Positions 1-5,838 of a DNA stretch of 5,967 bases are shown here, piece after piece. The notes under the pieces are model-generated. The model saw nothing but the letters and a program-made list of their open reading frames with translations. It made no database searches and was not told the origin of the DNA. This DNA comes from JBDHZK01 sp039811865 (GTDB taxonomy: Bacteria; Actinomycetota; Actinomycetes; Propionibacteriales; Propionibacteriaceae). Positions within the stretch are counted from its first letter, which is position 1. Each line of letters begins with the position of its first letter. The stretch is taken from positions 1-5,967 of the forward strand of contig JBDHZK010000146.1 of the NCBI GenBank assembly GCA_039811865.1, given 5' to 3'. Made by a program: the position numbers and the translations under genes.

Positions 1-1265
1 CGACCGTTTCGCTGATCGTGAGCGGCGGCTGGCTGATGGTGCTGGCGCAGCTATGGCCGGCCGCGTCGCGTCCCTACATCGGCGGCTCGACCAACAACTC
101 GCTGTGGGAACTGGCCCTCGGTTATAACGGACTGGCCCGGATCTTCGGCGGCGCCGGTAACGGTGGAGGCGGCGGCATGGGCGGCCAGAACACCGGCTTC
201 GGTGGGACGTCCGGGCTGCTGCGCATGTTCAACGCCGCGTTCGGACCCGAGATCTCCTGGGCGCTGCCCGCGGCGCTGCTGCTGCTGGTGGCCGGGCTGA
301 TCGCCGCCGGACGCCGTCCGCTGGGCGACCCGCAGCGCGCGTCCCTGGTGCTTTGGGGCGGCTCGATGCTAGCGACGGCGGTCGTGTTCAGCTACATGAG
401 CGGCACGGTCCATCCCTACTACGCGGTGGCGCTGGCGCCCCTGATCGGCGCCACGGCGGCCATCGGCGGCAAGCTGGTTTGGGATCGCGTCCAGGCCGGG
501 GGGCGGTTCGCTCTCGTCTGGCGCGGCGTCTTGGCCCTCGCCCTGGCCGGGACGGCTGCCTGGGGCTTCTACCTGATGGCCACCTACGCGGCGTCCTGGC
601 TCCCGGTCCTGCGCTGGACGGCCCTGATCGCAGGCGTCGGCGGCGCGGTCGCCTACGTGCTCGCCGGGCTCTTCGACGGTCTGACTTGGCGCCGGATCGC
701 GGCGACCGGCCTGATCGTCGGGGCCCTTGGCGCCGTCGTGCCGATGGCGTCCTGGACGGTGGCGACCGCCGCGACCGGACACAGCGGCTCGATCCCCACG
801 TCGGGTCCGGCGGGTGTGGTGGCGTTCGGCATGGGCGGCGGGCCCGGCGGCAACACCGGCACTCGGCCGGACGGCGGCACCAGCACTCGGACGGACGGCG
901 GCCCCGGCGGCGGCGCGTCCACCAGCGCCGAGCTGATCGCGCTGCTGAACTCGGCCGGCACCAAGTGGTCGGCGGCCGTGGTCGGCGACCAGAGCGCGGC
1001 CGGTCTGATCCTCAACACCGACACCGCGGTGTACTGCATCGGCGGCTGGAGCGGCTCGGACAACAACGTCACGCTCGAGCAGTTCAAGCAACTCGTAGCC
1101 TCCGGCCAGATCCACTACTTCATCGCCGGTGGGCAGATGGGCGGTGGACCAGGTGGCGGCAACGGATCGTCCTCGGCGAGCGAGATCAGCTCGTGGGTGA
1201 CCTCCACGTTCAAATCGACCACCGTGGGCAACTCGACGGTCTATGACCTGACGCAAACCCCGTGA
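1..1265 (+). CDS. Family-39 (PMT-like) membrane glycosyltransferase, YkcA/YkcB type, 3' part only
   Basis: The reading frame is open from the window edge (first full codon at base 3), so the true start and catalytic N-terminal half lie upstream; the GTG at 18 is not a credible start. About 420 residues are visible. They show the family signature NSLWELALGYNG, then a Gly-rich loop, about six hydrophobic helices (near bases 252-308, 339-401, 411-470, 510-587, 609-671, 699-767) with an HPYY motif in the third, the motif HSGSIPTSGPAG, a Gly-rich linker, and a compact C-terminal domain with IGGWSGSDNN and a following QFKQLVASGQIHYFI stretch. Known family role: transfer of sugar from a polyprenyl-phosphate donor on the outer face of the membrane; the acceptor here is unknown. 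The C-terminal domain probably faces outward, inferred from helix order. Family call is from remembered motifs; the acidic catalytic residues are outside the window. Stop TGA at 1263, followed by a strong hairpin. Confidence 0.85.
   Translation, partial: TVSLIVSGGWLMVLAQLWPAASRPYIGGSTNNSLWELALGYNGLARIFGGAGNGGGGGMGGQNTGFGGTSGLLRMFNAAFGPEISWALPAALLLLVAGLIAAGRRPLGDPQRASLVLWGGSMLATAVVFSYMSGTVHPYYAVALAPLIGATAAIGGKLVWDRVQAGGRFALVWRGVLALALAGTAAWGFYLMATYAASWLPVLRWTALIAGVGGAVAYVLAGLFDGLTWRRIAATGLIVGALGAVVPMASWTVATAATGHSGSIPTSGPAGVVAFGMGGGPGGNTGTRPDGGTSTRTDGGPGGGASTSAELIALLNSAGTKWSAAVVGDQSAAGLILNTDTAVYCIGGWSGSDNNVTLEQFKQLVASGQIHYFIAGGQMGGGPGGGNGSSSASEISSWVTSTFKSTTVGNSTVYDLTQTP
861..902 (+). repeat. Two-copy in-frame repeat in a Gly-rich linker
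   Basis: Two 18-base copies (861-878 and 885-902) differ at one base and are separated by 6 bases. They encode TRPDGG and TRTDGG in the linker between the last membrane helix and the C-terminal domain of the glycosyltransferase. A recent small duplication, in a linker that tolerates length change, is the simplest reading. Confidence 0.75.
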
Positions 1266-1272
1266 TTCACCA

Positions 1273-1309
1273 CGATTGGGGCTCGGCGATTCTCGCCGGG
1301 CCCCAATCG
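1273..1309 (+). terminator. Hairpin terminator after the glycosyltransferase gene
   Basis: Arms 1273-1289 and 1293-1309 pair over 17 bp, with one T-G wobble (1283/1299) and a 3-base loop (1290-1292). It begins 8 bases after the stop codon. No T-tract follows, which is common for actinobacterial terminators. The near-symmetric stem could act in either direction. Confidence 0.8.
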
Positions 1310-1351
1310 CTTGCGCCCGGACCTAGTTGGCTATGCCGTCGCTGTGCGAAA

Positions 1352-1388
1352 TGTAACGACTGTGTGCCAATTGGCCCCGGGGGTTACA
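1352..1388. promoter_or_regulatory. Nearly concentric dyad, possible operator of the importer operon
   Basis: TGTAAC (1352-1357) and GTTACA (1383-1388) form a perfect inverted repeat. Between them lies the 10-base palindrome GCCAATTGGC (1366-1375), whose centre is within half a base of the outer pair's centre. The element is about 140-170 bases before the transporter start. The regulator is unknown. The GTnAC half-sites recall actinobacterial GlnR sites, but the partner GAAAC-like half-sites at the expected 6-base spacing are missing, so I do not assign it. Confidence 0.35.
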
Positions 1389-1437
1389 GCCATGTTCCGA
1401 GTGGTTGGGACGCTCGTTCGCCCTAGTCGCCTCACCA

Positions 1438-1443
1438 TACGGT
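1438..1443 (+). promoter_or_regulatory. Candidate -10 hexamer for the importer operon
   Basis: TACGGT fits the loose actinobacterial TAnnnT -10 pattern and would place transcription start near 1450, giving a leader of about 75 bases. No good -35 hexamer lies 16-19 bases upstream, so this is weak. An alternative pair is TTGGCT (1328-1333) with TGTAAC (1352-1357), which would overlap the dyad. Confidence 0.2.
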
Positions 1444-1511
1444 CACTTGAACCGCCGGAGCCGGTCCAAGCCCCCAGCCCCCGACGACGGCGGATCGATT
1501 CGGCGCCCTTC

Positions 1512-1520
1512 AAAGGAAGG
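1512..1520 (+). promoter_or_regulatory. Ribosome binding site that fixes the GlnH-GlnP start
   Basis: The purine-rich AAAGGAAGG ends 4 bases before the ATG at 1525, and its AAAGGA part ends 7 bases before. It is the only good Shine-Dalgarno match in the area and precedes a start that gives a clean signal peptide. This rules out the longer in-frame extension back to 1405. Confidence 0.8.
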
Positions 1521-1524
1521 CCAC

Positions 1525-2976
1525 ATGAATACCGCACGCTGGAAGAGATTCCTCACCGCCGCGATCACCGCCGTGATCGGTGCCGCCCTGGTGCTTGGTC
1601 CAGGGGCAGCCGTTGCCAGGGCCGACCCAATGCCTGCCCAGGGACGCAGCTACATCATCGGAACGGACACCACCTACGCCCCGTTCGAGATGCGCGACGA
1701 GACCACGGGCAACATGGTCGGCATCGACATGGACCTGATCGCCGCAATCGCCAAGGACCAGGGCTTCACGATCACGATCAAGGCGCTCGGCTTCGATGCG
1801 GCCGTCCAGGCCCTGCAGGCCAACCAGGTGGACGCCGTCATCGCCGGGATGACGATCACCCCAGCCCGCCAGGCCACGTTTGATTTCAGCGATCCGTACT
1901 ACAAGACGGGTCTCCAAATCGCGGCCCTCAAGGGCAGCGCGGTCAAGACCGTGGCGGATCTGAAGGGCCAGGTGCTCGCCGTCAAGACCGGGACGGCCGG
2001 CGCCAGCTACGCCGACTCCATCAAGGGCAAGTACGGCTTCACCACGGTGGCTTTCGGCCAGACCGCGCAGATGATCGACGCGGTCAAGGCGGGTCAGGCG
2101 GCGGCCTACATCGAGGACTATCCGGTGGTCGCCTACGCGATCAAGACCGGCCTGGCCATGCAGTTGGTCGGCGAGCAAGTCCCGCAGGGCGACTACGGCA
2201 TGGCTGTTGACAAGGGCAAGAACCCAGAGCTGATCGAGGCGTTCAACCTCGGGTTGGCCAAGCTGAAGTCCAACGGCGAGTACCAAAAGATCGTGGACAA
2301 GTATCTGTCGACCGCGTCCTCCGGCGACAACAGCCTTTGGGCGCAACTCGTCAAGGCGATGCCCAACCTGTTGCGGGGCCTGCTGGAAACCATCGGCGTC
2401 ACGGCGCTGTCACTGGTGATCGCGGCCATCCTCGGTCTGGTCTTCGGCGCGTTCAAGGTGGGCACCATCGCGCCCCTGCGCTGGCTGGCCACCGGTTACG
2501 TGGCGGCCTTCCGTGGGACGCCGCTGCTGGTCCAGATCTTCTTCTTCTACTTCACCGTTCCGCAGGCCACGGGGTGGAAACTGTCCGCCTTCACGGCCGG
2601 TGTGATGGCGCTGTCCTTGAACGCCGGCGCGTACATGACCGAGATCGTCCGCGGCGGCATCCAGTCGGTCGACCCAGGCCAGATGGAGGCGGCGCGTTCG
2701 CTCGGCCTGCCTTACCTGCGCTCCATGACGAAGGTCGTGATCCCGCAGGCGGTGAAGATCGCTACCCCGGCCTTCATCAACCAGTTCATCATCACGCTGA
2801 AGGACACCTCGCTGGTCGCCGTCATCGGCCTGGCCGAGCTGACCTACCAAACCCAGCAGATCATCGCGACGACTTTCCGAAGCGAACTGTGGCTGGCGGC
2901 GGCGGCGCTGTACTTCATCGTGATCACACTCCTGACCTGGGCCAGTAACTTCGTCGACAAGAAGGTGAACAAGTGA
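1525..2976 (+). CDS. Fused substrate-binding/permease subunit of a polar amino acid (glutamine-type) ABC importer
   Basis: A 483-aa protein that captures an amino acid outside the cell and forms the membrane channel. Residues 1-33 look like a signal peptide (Arg/Lys start, hydrophobic core, ARA before D34). Residues ~41-262 are a GlnH-like bilobed binding domain: GTDTTYAPFE (D48, Y51, F54), AGMT (107-110) followed by R115, FSDPYY, KTGT (154-157), and EDYPVV with D198, matching positions that bind the ligand's amino and carboxyl groups in GlnH. Residues ~280-475 are a HisM/GlnP-type permease with about five helices and the EAA loop (E388-A-A-R-S-L-G394, then I406-P407) that docks on the ATPase. 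ATG at 1525 has a strong ribosome site. The stop overlaps the ATPase start by 4 bases. In most bacteria the two parts are separate genes; Lactococcus-type GlnP is the known fused precedent. Glutamine is the best guess; glutamate or another polar amino acid is possible. Confidence 0.93.
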   Translation: MNTARWKRFLTAAITAVIGAALVLGPGAAVARADPMPAQGRSYIIGTDTTYAPFEMRDETTGNMVGIDMDLIAAIAKDQGFTITIKALGFDAAVQALQANQVDAVIAGMTITPARQATFDFSDPYYKTGLQIAALKGSAVKTVADLKGQVLAVKTGTAGASYADSIKGKYGFTTVAFGQTAQMIDAVKAGQAAAYIEDYPVVAYAIKTGLAMQLVGEQVPQGDYGMAVDKGKNPELIEAFNLGLAKLKSNGEYQKIVDKYLSTASSGDNSLWAQLVKAMPNLLRGLLETIGVTALSLVIAAILGLVFGAFKVGTIAPLRWLATGYVAAFRGTPLLVQIFFFYFTVPQATGWKLSAFTAGVMALSLNAGAYMTEIVRGGIQSVDPGQMEAARSLGLPYLRSMTKVVIPQAVKIATPAFINQFIITLKDTSLVAVIGLAELTYQTQQIIATTFRSELWLAAAALYFIVITLLTWASNFVDKKVNK

Positions 2977-3728
2977 GCGTCGCCACCGATACCGATAGGA
3001 AGGTCGTGATCGAGGTCCGCGACCTGAAGAAGGCGTTCGGCAGCAACGTCGTGTTGTCGAAGGTCGACCTCGACATCTACGAGGGCGAGGTCGTGACCAT
3101 CATCGGGCCGTCCGGCTCGGGCAAATCGACCCTGCTGCGCTGCCTGAACAAGCTTGAGGACGTCACCGCCGGGTCGGTCTTCGTCAACGGCGTCAACCTT
3201 GTCGATAAGACCACCAACCTCGACAAGGTGCGCCAGGACATCGGCATGGTCTTCCAGCACTTCAATCTGTTCCCCAACCTGACGGTGCTGCAGAACGTGA
3301 TGATGGCCCCCCTCGAACTCAAGAAGGGCACCAAGGAGGAGATCCGGGAACGGGCTTTGGCGTTGCTCGACCGCGTCGGGCTCTCCGAGAAGGCGGACGC
3401 CATGCCGCGCTCCCTTTCCGGCGGGCAGAAGCAGCGGGTCGCCATCGCGCGGGCGCTATGCATGCGGCCGTCCATCATGTTGTTCGATGAGGCAACCTCG
3501 GCGCTGGACCCGGAGATGGTGGGCGAGGTGCTCGCCGTAATGCGCGGGCTGGCGTCGGAGGGCATGACGATGGTGCTGGTCACCCACGAGATGGGCTTCG
3601 CGCGGGAGGTCTCCAACCGCGTGCTGTTCATGGCCGATTCGATCATCACCGAGCAGGGACATCCGGACGAGATCTTCGGCGATCCCAAAGCCCCGCGGCT
3701 CCAGGAGTTCCTTTCCAAGGTGCTCTAG
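2973..3728 (+). CDS. glnQ: ATP-binding subunit of the polar amino acid ABC importer (GlnQ type)
   Basis: A 251-aa cytoplasmic ATPase that powers the importer encoded just upstream. All nucleotide-binding motifs are intact: Walker A GPSGSGKST (45-53, K51), Q-loop Q95 in QHFNLF, signature LSGGQ (148-152), Walker B IMLFDE (168-173, catalytic E173), D-loop SALD, and switch H205 in VTHEMGF. The sequence between them is typical of the GlnQ/HisP/ArtP polar amino acid branch, and the length is normal for that branch. It starts at GTG 2973, sharing GTGA with the stop of the permease gene; GAAGGTG at 2961-2967 serves as ribosome site with 5-base spacing. The overlap suggests coupled translation and balanced subunit amounts. 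It should dimerise and dock on the EAA loops of two permease chains. Substrate cannot be read from the ATPase; the symbol rests on branch similarity. Confidence 0.95.
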   Translation: MSVATDTDRKVVIEVRDLKKAFGSNVVLSKVDLDIYEGEVVTIIGPSGSGKSTLLRCLNKLEDVTAGSVFVNGVNLVDKTTNLDKVRQDIGMVFQHFNLFPNLTVLQNVMMAPLELKKGTKEEIRERALALLDRVGLSEKADAMPRSLSGGQKQRVAIARALCMRPSIMLFDEATSALDPEMVGEVLAVMRGLASEGMTMVLVTHEMGFAREVSNRVLFMADSIITEQGHPDEIFGDPKAPRLQEFLSKVL

Positions 3729-3746
3729 TGCTTAGGCCGAGATAAA

Positions 3747-3806
3747 GCGCGACGAGCGCTGGCCCAAGGCCGCCGCGTCCGGCGGCCCGGCCACCGCTCG
3801 TCGTGT
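3747..3806 (+). terminator. Long 60-nt hairpin terminator after the importer operon
   Basis: Outer arms 3747-3758/3795-3806 pair over 12 bp (two G-T wobbles). After a C/C mismatch, 3760-3764 pairs with 3789-3793. After a small internal loop, 3768-3775 pairs with 3780-3787 around a 4-base loop. In total about 25 bp, starting 18 bases after the stop codon. No T-tract follows. It insulates the importer from the two-component system downstream. Confidence 0.75.
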
Positions 3807-3826
3807 GTTCGCCGGCCCCAACCAGA

Positions 3827-3840
3827 TACCCCCAGGGGTA
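3827..3840. promoter_or_regulatory. CsoR/RcnR-family-like operator palindrome
   Basis: TACCCC-CA-GGGGTA is a perfect 6-bp inverted repeat with a 2-base centre, preceded by A (3826). Short A/T ends flanking C-tract/G-tract arms are the hallmark of operators bound by the CsoR family (copper sensors and sulfur-responsive relatives). It lies 13 bases before the likely GTG start and overlaps a possible -10 hexamer, the expected place for a repressor site. No CsoR-family gene is in the window, so the link is by pattern only. Confidence 0.5.
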
Positions 3841-3844
3841 CTCT
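3839..3844 (+). promoter_or_regulatory. Candidate -10 hexamer for the two-component operon
   Basis: TACTCT fits TAnnnT. It would start transcription near 3851, at or just before the GTG start codons at 3854/3863, giving a leaderless or nearly leaderless mRNA as is common in actinobacteria. No clear -35 is present at the right distance. Confidence 0.3.
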
Positions 3845-3853
3845 GAGGTTGGG

Positions 3854-4549
3854 GTGGTTTCGGTGCGCAAGGTACTGATCGTCGACGACGAGTCCTCGAT
3901 CCGGGCCGTCCTGCGCGGCTACTTGTTGGCGGCTGGGTTCGAGGTGGTCGAGGCGGGCGGGGCCGGCGAAGCCCTGCGGGCGGTGCGGGCGACCGAGCCC
4001 GACGTCGTCCTACTCGACGTGGGCCTGCCGGACGGCGACGGGTTCGAGGTGCTCGGCGGCATCCGCGCCGCGTCCCAGGCGTACGTGATCATGGTGACCG
4101 CACGCAGCGAGGAGCTGGATCGTCTCCTCGGTTTGAGTGCCGGCGCGGACGACTACGTGACCAAGCCCTTCTCGCCGCGCGAGGTCGTCGCCCGTGTGCA
4201 CGCGGTGCTGCGCCGGAGCCGACAGGAAGGCCCCGATTCGAGGGTCGACCGGTTCGGTGACCTGGTCATCGACGCCGAACGACGCGAAGTGGCCAGGGCT
4301 GGCGTAGGCATTGCGCTAAGCGCACTGGAGTTCGACATCCTGAAGGCGTTGACGGACGTCCCCGGGCGTGTGTTCAGCCGCGAACAACTCCTCGAGAAGG
4401 TCTGGGGGTACGACTTCTTCGGCGACGTCAGGGTTGTCGACGTTCACATCCGCGGACTGCGCCGGGCCCTCGCCGACGACGCGACCAGCCCGCAGTTGAT
4501 CGGCACCGTGCGCGGGGTGGGCTACAAGTTCTTGCGCAGGCGATCGTGA
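3854..4549 (+). CDS. OmpR/PhoB-family response regulator
   Basis: A DNA-binding regulator of 231 aa, partner of the kinase encoded next. Residues ~5-122 form the receiver: acidic pair D11-D12, phospho-acceptor D55 in VVLLD, T82 in MVTAR, and K104 in TKPF, with Y101 as switch aromatic. Residues ~130-228 are a winged-helix DNA-binding domain with LSALEFDIL, VFSREQLLEKVWGYDF, VDVHIRGLRRAL and IGTVRGVGYKF. All key residues are present. Start choice: GTG 3854 has GAGGT at 3845-3849; GTG 3863 is an alternative giving 228 aa and the typical N-terminus (M)RKVLIVDDE. The longer frame back to 3803 would begin inside the preceding hairpin and is unlikely. The stop overlaps the kinase start by 4 bases. 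Target genes are not identifiable; a CsoR-like palindrome upstream hints at metal or sulfur-linked control of its expression. Confidence 0.93.
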   Translation: MVSVRKVLIVDDESSIRAVLRGYLLAAGFEVVEAGGAGEALRAVRATEPDVVLLDVGLPDGDGFEVLGGIRAASQAYVIMVTARSEELDRLLGLSAGADDYVTKPFSPREVVARVHAVLRRSRQEGPDSRVDRFGDLVIDAERREVARAGVGIALSALEFDILKALTDVPGRVFSREQLLEKVWGYDFFGDVRVVDVHIRGLRRALADDATSPQLIGTVRGVGYKFLRRRS

Positions 4550-5649
4550 AGCGGCTGTCCACCAGGCTCGTCTCGTCGCACGTCGCCGTCGCTCTTGTCG
4601 GCGCGGCCACCGTGGCGATCGTGCTTCGCGTGCTGGTGCCGCAGTTGTTCGACGCCGCAACTCAGGGCATGGGGCGCGGACGCGGCGGATCGCCGCTGCG
4701 TGACGCTGTTTCGACGGCAATCGATTCGGCGACCTGGCTCGCGCTCGGTGGATCACTCGTCCTGGCCCTGGCCTTGTCCTGGCTGGCGGTGACCCGGTTG
4801 CTCGGTCCGCTGCGCCGCGTCCGGGAGGCTACCCGGGCGATTGCGGAGGGGGATTACGTCGTGGCCATACCGCGACCATCGGAGCCGGAGTTGGCCGCGC
4901 TGGCCGATGACATCACGGCGCTGGGCCGAGCGATCGGACAGACCGAGCAGCGGCGGGTGCGGTTGCTGTCGGAGGTGGCGCATGAGTTGCGGACCCCGCT
5001 GGCCGTCATCGACGGGTATCTCGAGGGGATGATCGATGGCGTCTTCCCAACCGACCACGAGCATCTTGCGGCCCTGGCTTCGGAGACGCGGCGCCTGCAT
5101 CGACTCGCCGACGATTTCTCGTCCCTGTCCAGAAGCGAGGAAGGTCGCTGGGAACTGCATCCGCGGACGATTGATCTCGGCGAGATCGTCGAGTTCGCGG
5201 CGAAGCGGCTGGGTCAGCAGTTCGACGACGCCGGGGTGACCCTGGTCGTGGAGCGCGCGGACTCCGTGGTGCTGGCGGCCGATCCGGAACGCGTCGCGCA
5301 GGTGGTCACCAACCTGCTCGGCAACGCGTTGCGGGCGACCCCTGCCGGGGGCAGCGTCGAAGTCGACGTCGGTAACCAGGATGCGCACACGGCGCGGATC
5401 AGCGTCCGGGACACGGGCGTGGGGTTGTCCCCGGTTGAACGGACCAGAGTCTTCGAGCGGTTCTATCGCGGGGAGCAGGCCAGGCAGTCGGAGGGTTCGG
5501 GAATCGGCCTGACCATCGCCCGCGCGCTCATGCGAGCCCATGGCGGCGACCTGGTGGCCCACTCGGATGGTCCGGGCCGGGGGGCCACCTTCGTGGCCAC
5601 GCTGCCCTCGTCCCGACATCGCTTTGGCGAAGGCCGCGCAGCCACGTGA
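4546..5649 (+). CDS. Membrane sensor histidine kinase with minimal extracytoplasmic loop
   Basis: A 367-aa kinase that should phosphorylate the preceding regulator. Order: helix 1 (~12-34), a short outer loop (~35-62, including GMGRGRGG), helix 2 (~63-83), HAMP linker (~84-135, P88), HisKA with phospho-accepting H146 in HELRTP, then HATPase: N-box NLLGNA (256-261), DTGVG (289-293), ERFYRG, and GSGIGL (317-322). Catalytic motifs are complete. GTG 4546 overlaps the regulator's stop (GTGA), with a weak CAGG ribosome site at 4537-4540, so translation is probably coupled. Kinases of this class often carry a sensor domain of 100 or more residues between the helices; here under 30 residues remain, so it may sense through its membrane helices or a partner protein. 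The stimulus is unknown. The window shows no sign of truncation. Confidence 0.93.
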   Translation: MKRLSTRLVSSHVAVALVGAATVAIVLRVLVPQLFDAATQGMGRGRGGSPLRDAVSTAIDSATWLALGGSLVLALALSWLAVTRLLGPLRRVREATRAIAEGDYVVAIPRPSEPELAALADDITALGRAIGQTEQRRVRLLSEVAHELRTPLAVIDGYLEGMIDGVFPTDHEHLAALASETRRLHRLADDFSSLSRSEEGRWELHPRTIDLGEIVEFAAKRLGQQFDDAGVTLVVERADSVVLAADPERVAQVVTNLLGNALRATPAGGSVEVDVGNQDAHTARISVRDTGVGLSPVERTRVFERFYRGEQARQSEGSGIGLTIARALMRAHGGDLVAHSDGPGRGATFVATLPSSRHRFGEGRAAT

Positions 5650-5673
5650 TTCGCCCCCCGATCCACCTCTGAA

Positions 5674-5705
5674 GGGGACTTCGGAGCCACTGGGTCCCCG
5701 GTTTT
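5674..5705 (+). terminator. Possible terminator after the kinase gene
   Basis: GGGGAC (5674-5679) pairs with GTCCCC (5694-5699), with a further T-G pair (5680/5693) and a 12-base loop. GG and a run of four T (5702-5705) follow. It lies 24 bases after the stop codon. A competing hairpin, 5667-5674 with 5679-5686, shares the left arm, so only one can form at a time. Confidence 0.45.
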
Positions 5706-5820
5706 CGGCCTTGGCGTCGATGGGCGCGCCCGCTCGTTCGTGGGCCCGATCAAATCGGCGGCGCAGGACCACTGGGAAGCACCCCGGGGTTGGGGGGGCT
5801 CATCGGCCCCGGCCGCGCCG

Positions 5821-5838
5821 TTGGCCTTGGCCTTGGCC
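5821..5838. repeat. TTGGCC hexamer, three tandem copies
   Basis: Three exact copies of TTGGCC in a row, flanked by similar sequence (CG before, GG after). The tract is short, in a region without a gene, and is probably a slippage product. Confidence 0.85.

Larger units (their letters stand above)
3816..3854 (+). other. Nested inverted repeat covering the leader and ribosome site of the response regulator
   Basis: Outer arms 3816-3823 and 3847-3854 pair perfectly over 8 bp. Inside, 3824-3831 pairs with 3836-3844 with a single-base bulge at 3841, and 3845-3846 form a 2-base bulge. If transcribed, the helix would hide the GAGGT ribosome site (3845-3849) and the first base of the GTG at 3854. 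It may instead act only as DNA, as a nested operator; which applies depends on where transcription starts. Confidence 0.5.

Noticed and set aside
369..1256. Long minus-strand and alternate-frame open frames over the glycosyltransferase
   Set aside because: They are high-GC shadows of the real gene: Arg-rich translations with no domain, ribosome site or independent context.
1353..1446. GlnR boxes (GTAAC 1353, GTTAC 1383, GTCAC 1442)
   Set aside because: The paired GAAAC-like half-sites at 6-base spacing are absent, and the three sites are not in the phase expected for GlnR arrays.
1405..1524. Upstream in-frame extension of the GlnH-GlnP gene starting at 1405
   Set aside because: The added residues are not signal-like and have no ribosome site. 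The ATG at 1525 has a strong Shine-Dalgarno sequence and begins a clean signal peptide.
3803..3853. Longer start for the response regulator at GTG 3803
   Set aside because: It lies inside the arm of the preceding terminator hairpin and adds residues not found in receiver domains.
1261..5655. Same CGTGATTC context around the stop codons at 1263 and 5647
   Set aside because: Eight matching bases around TGA in two genes is within chance, and the surrounding sequences do not extend the match meaningfully.
4753..5772. 339-codon minus-strand open frame opposite the kinase gene
   Set aside because: It mirrors the kinase coding frame, which has every expected motif; its own translation has none.
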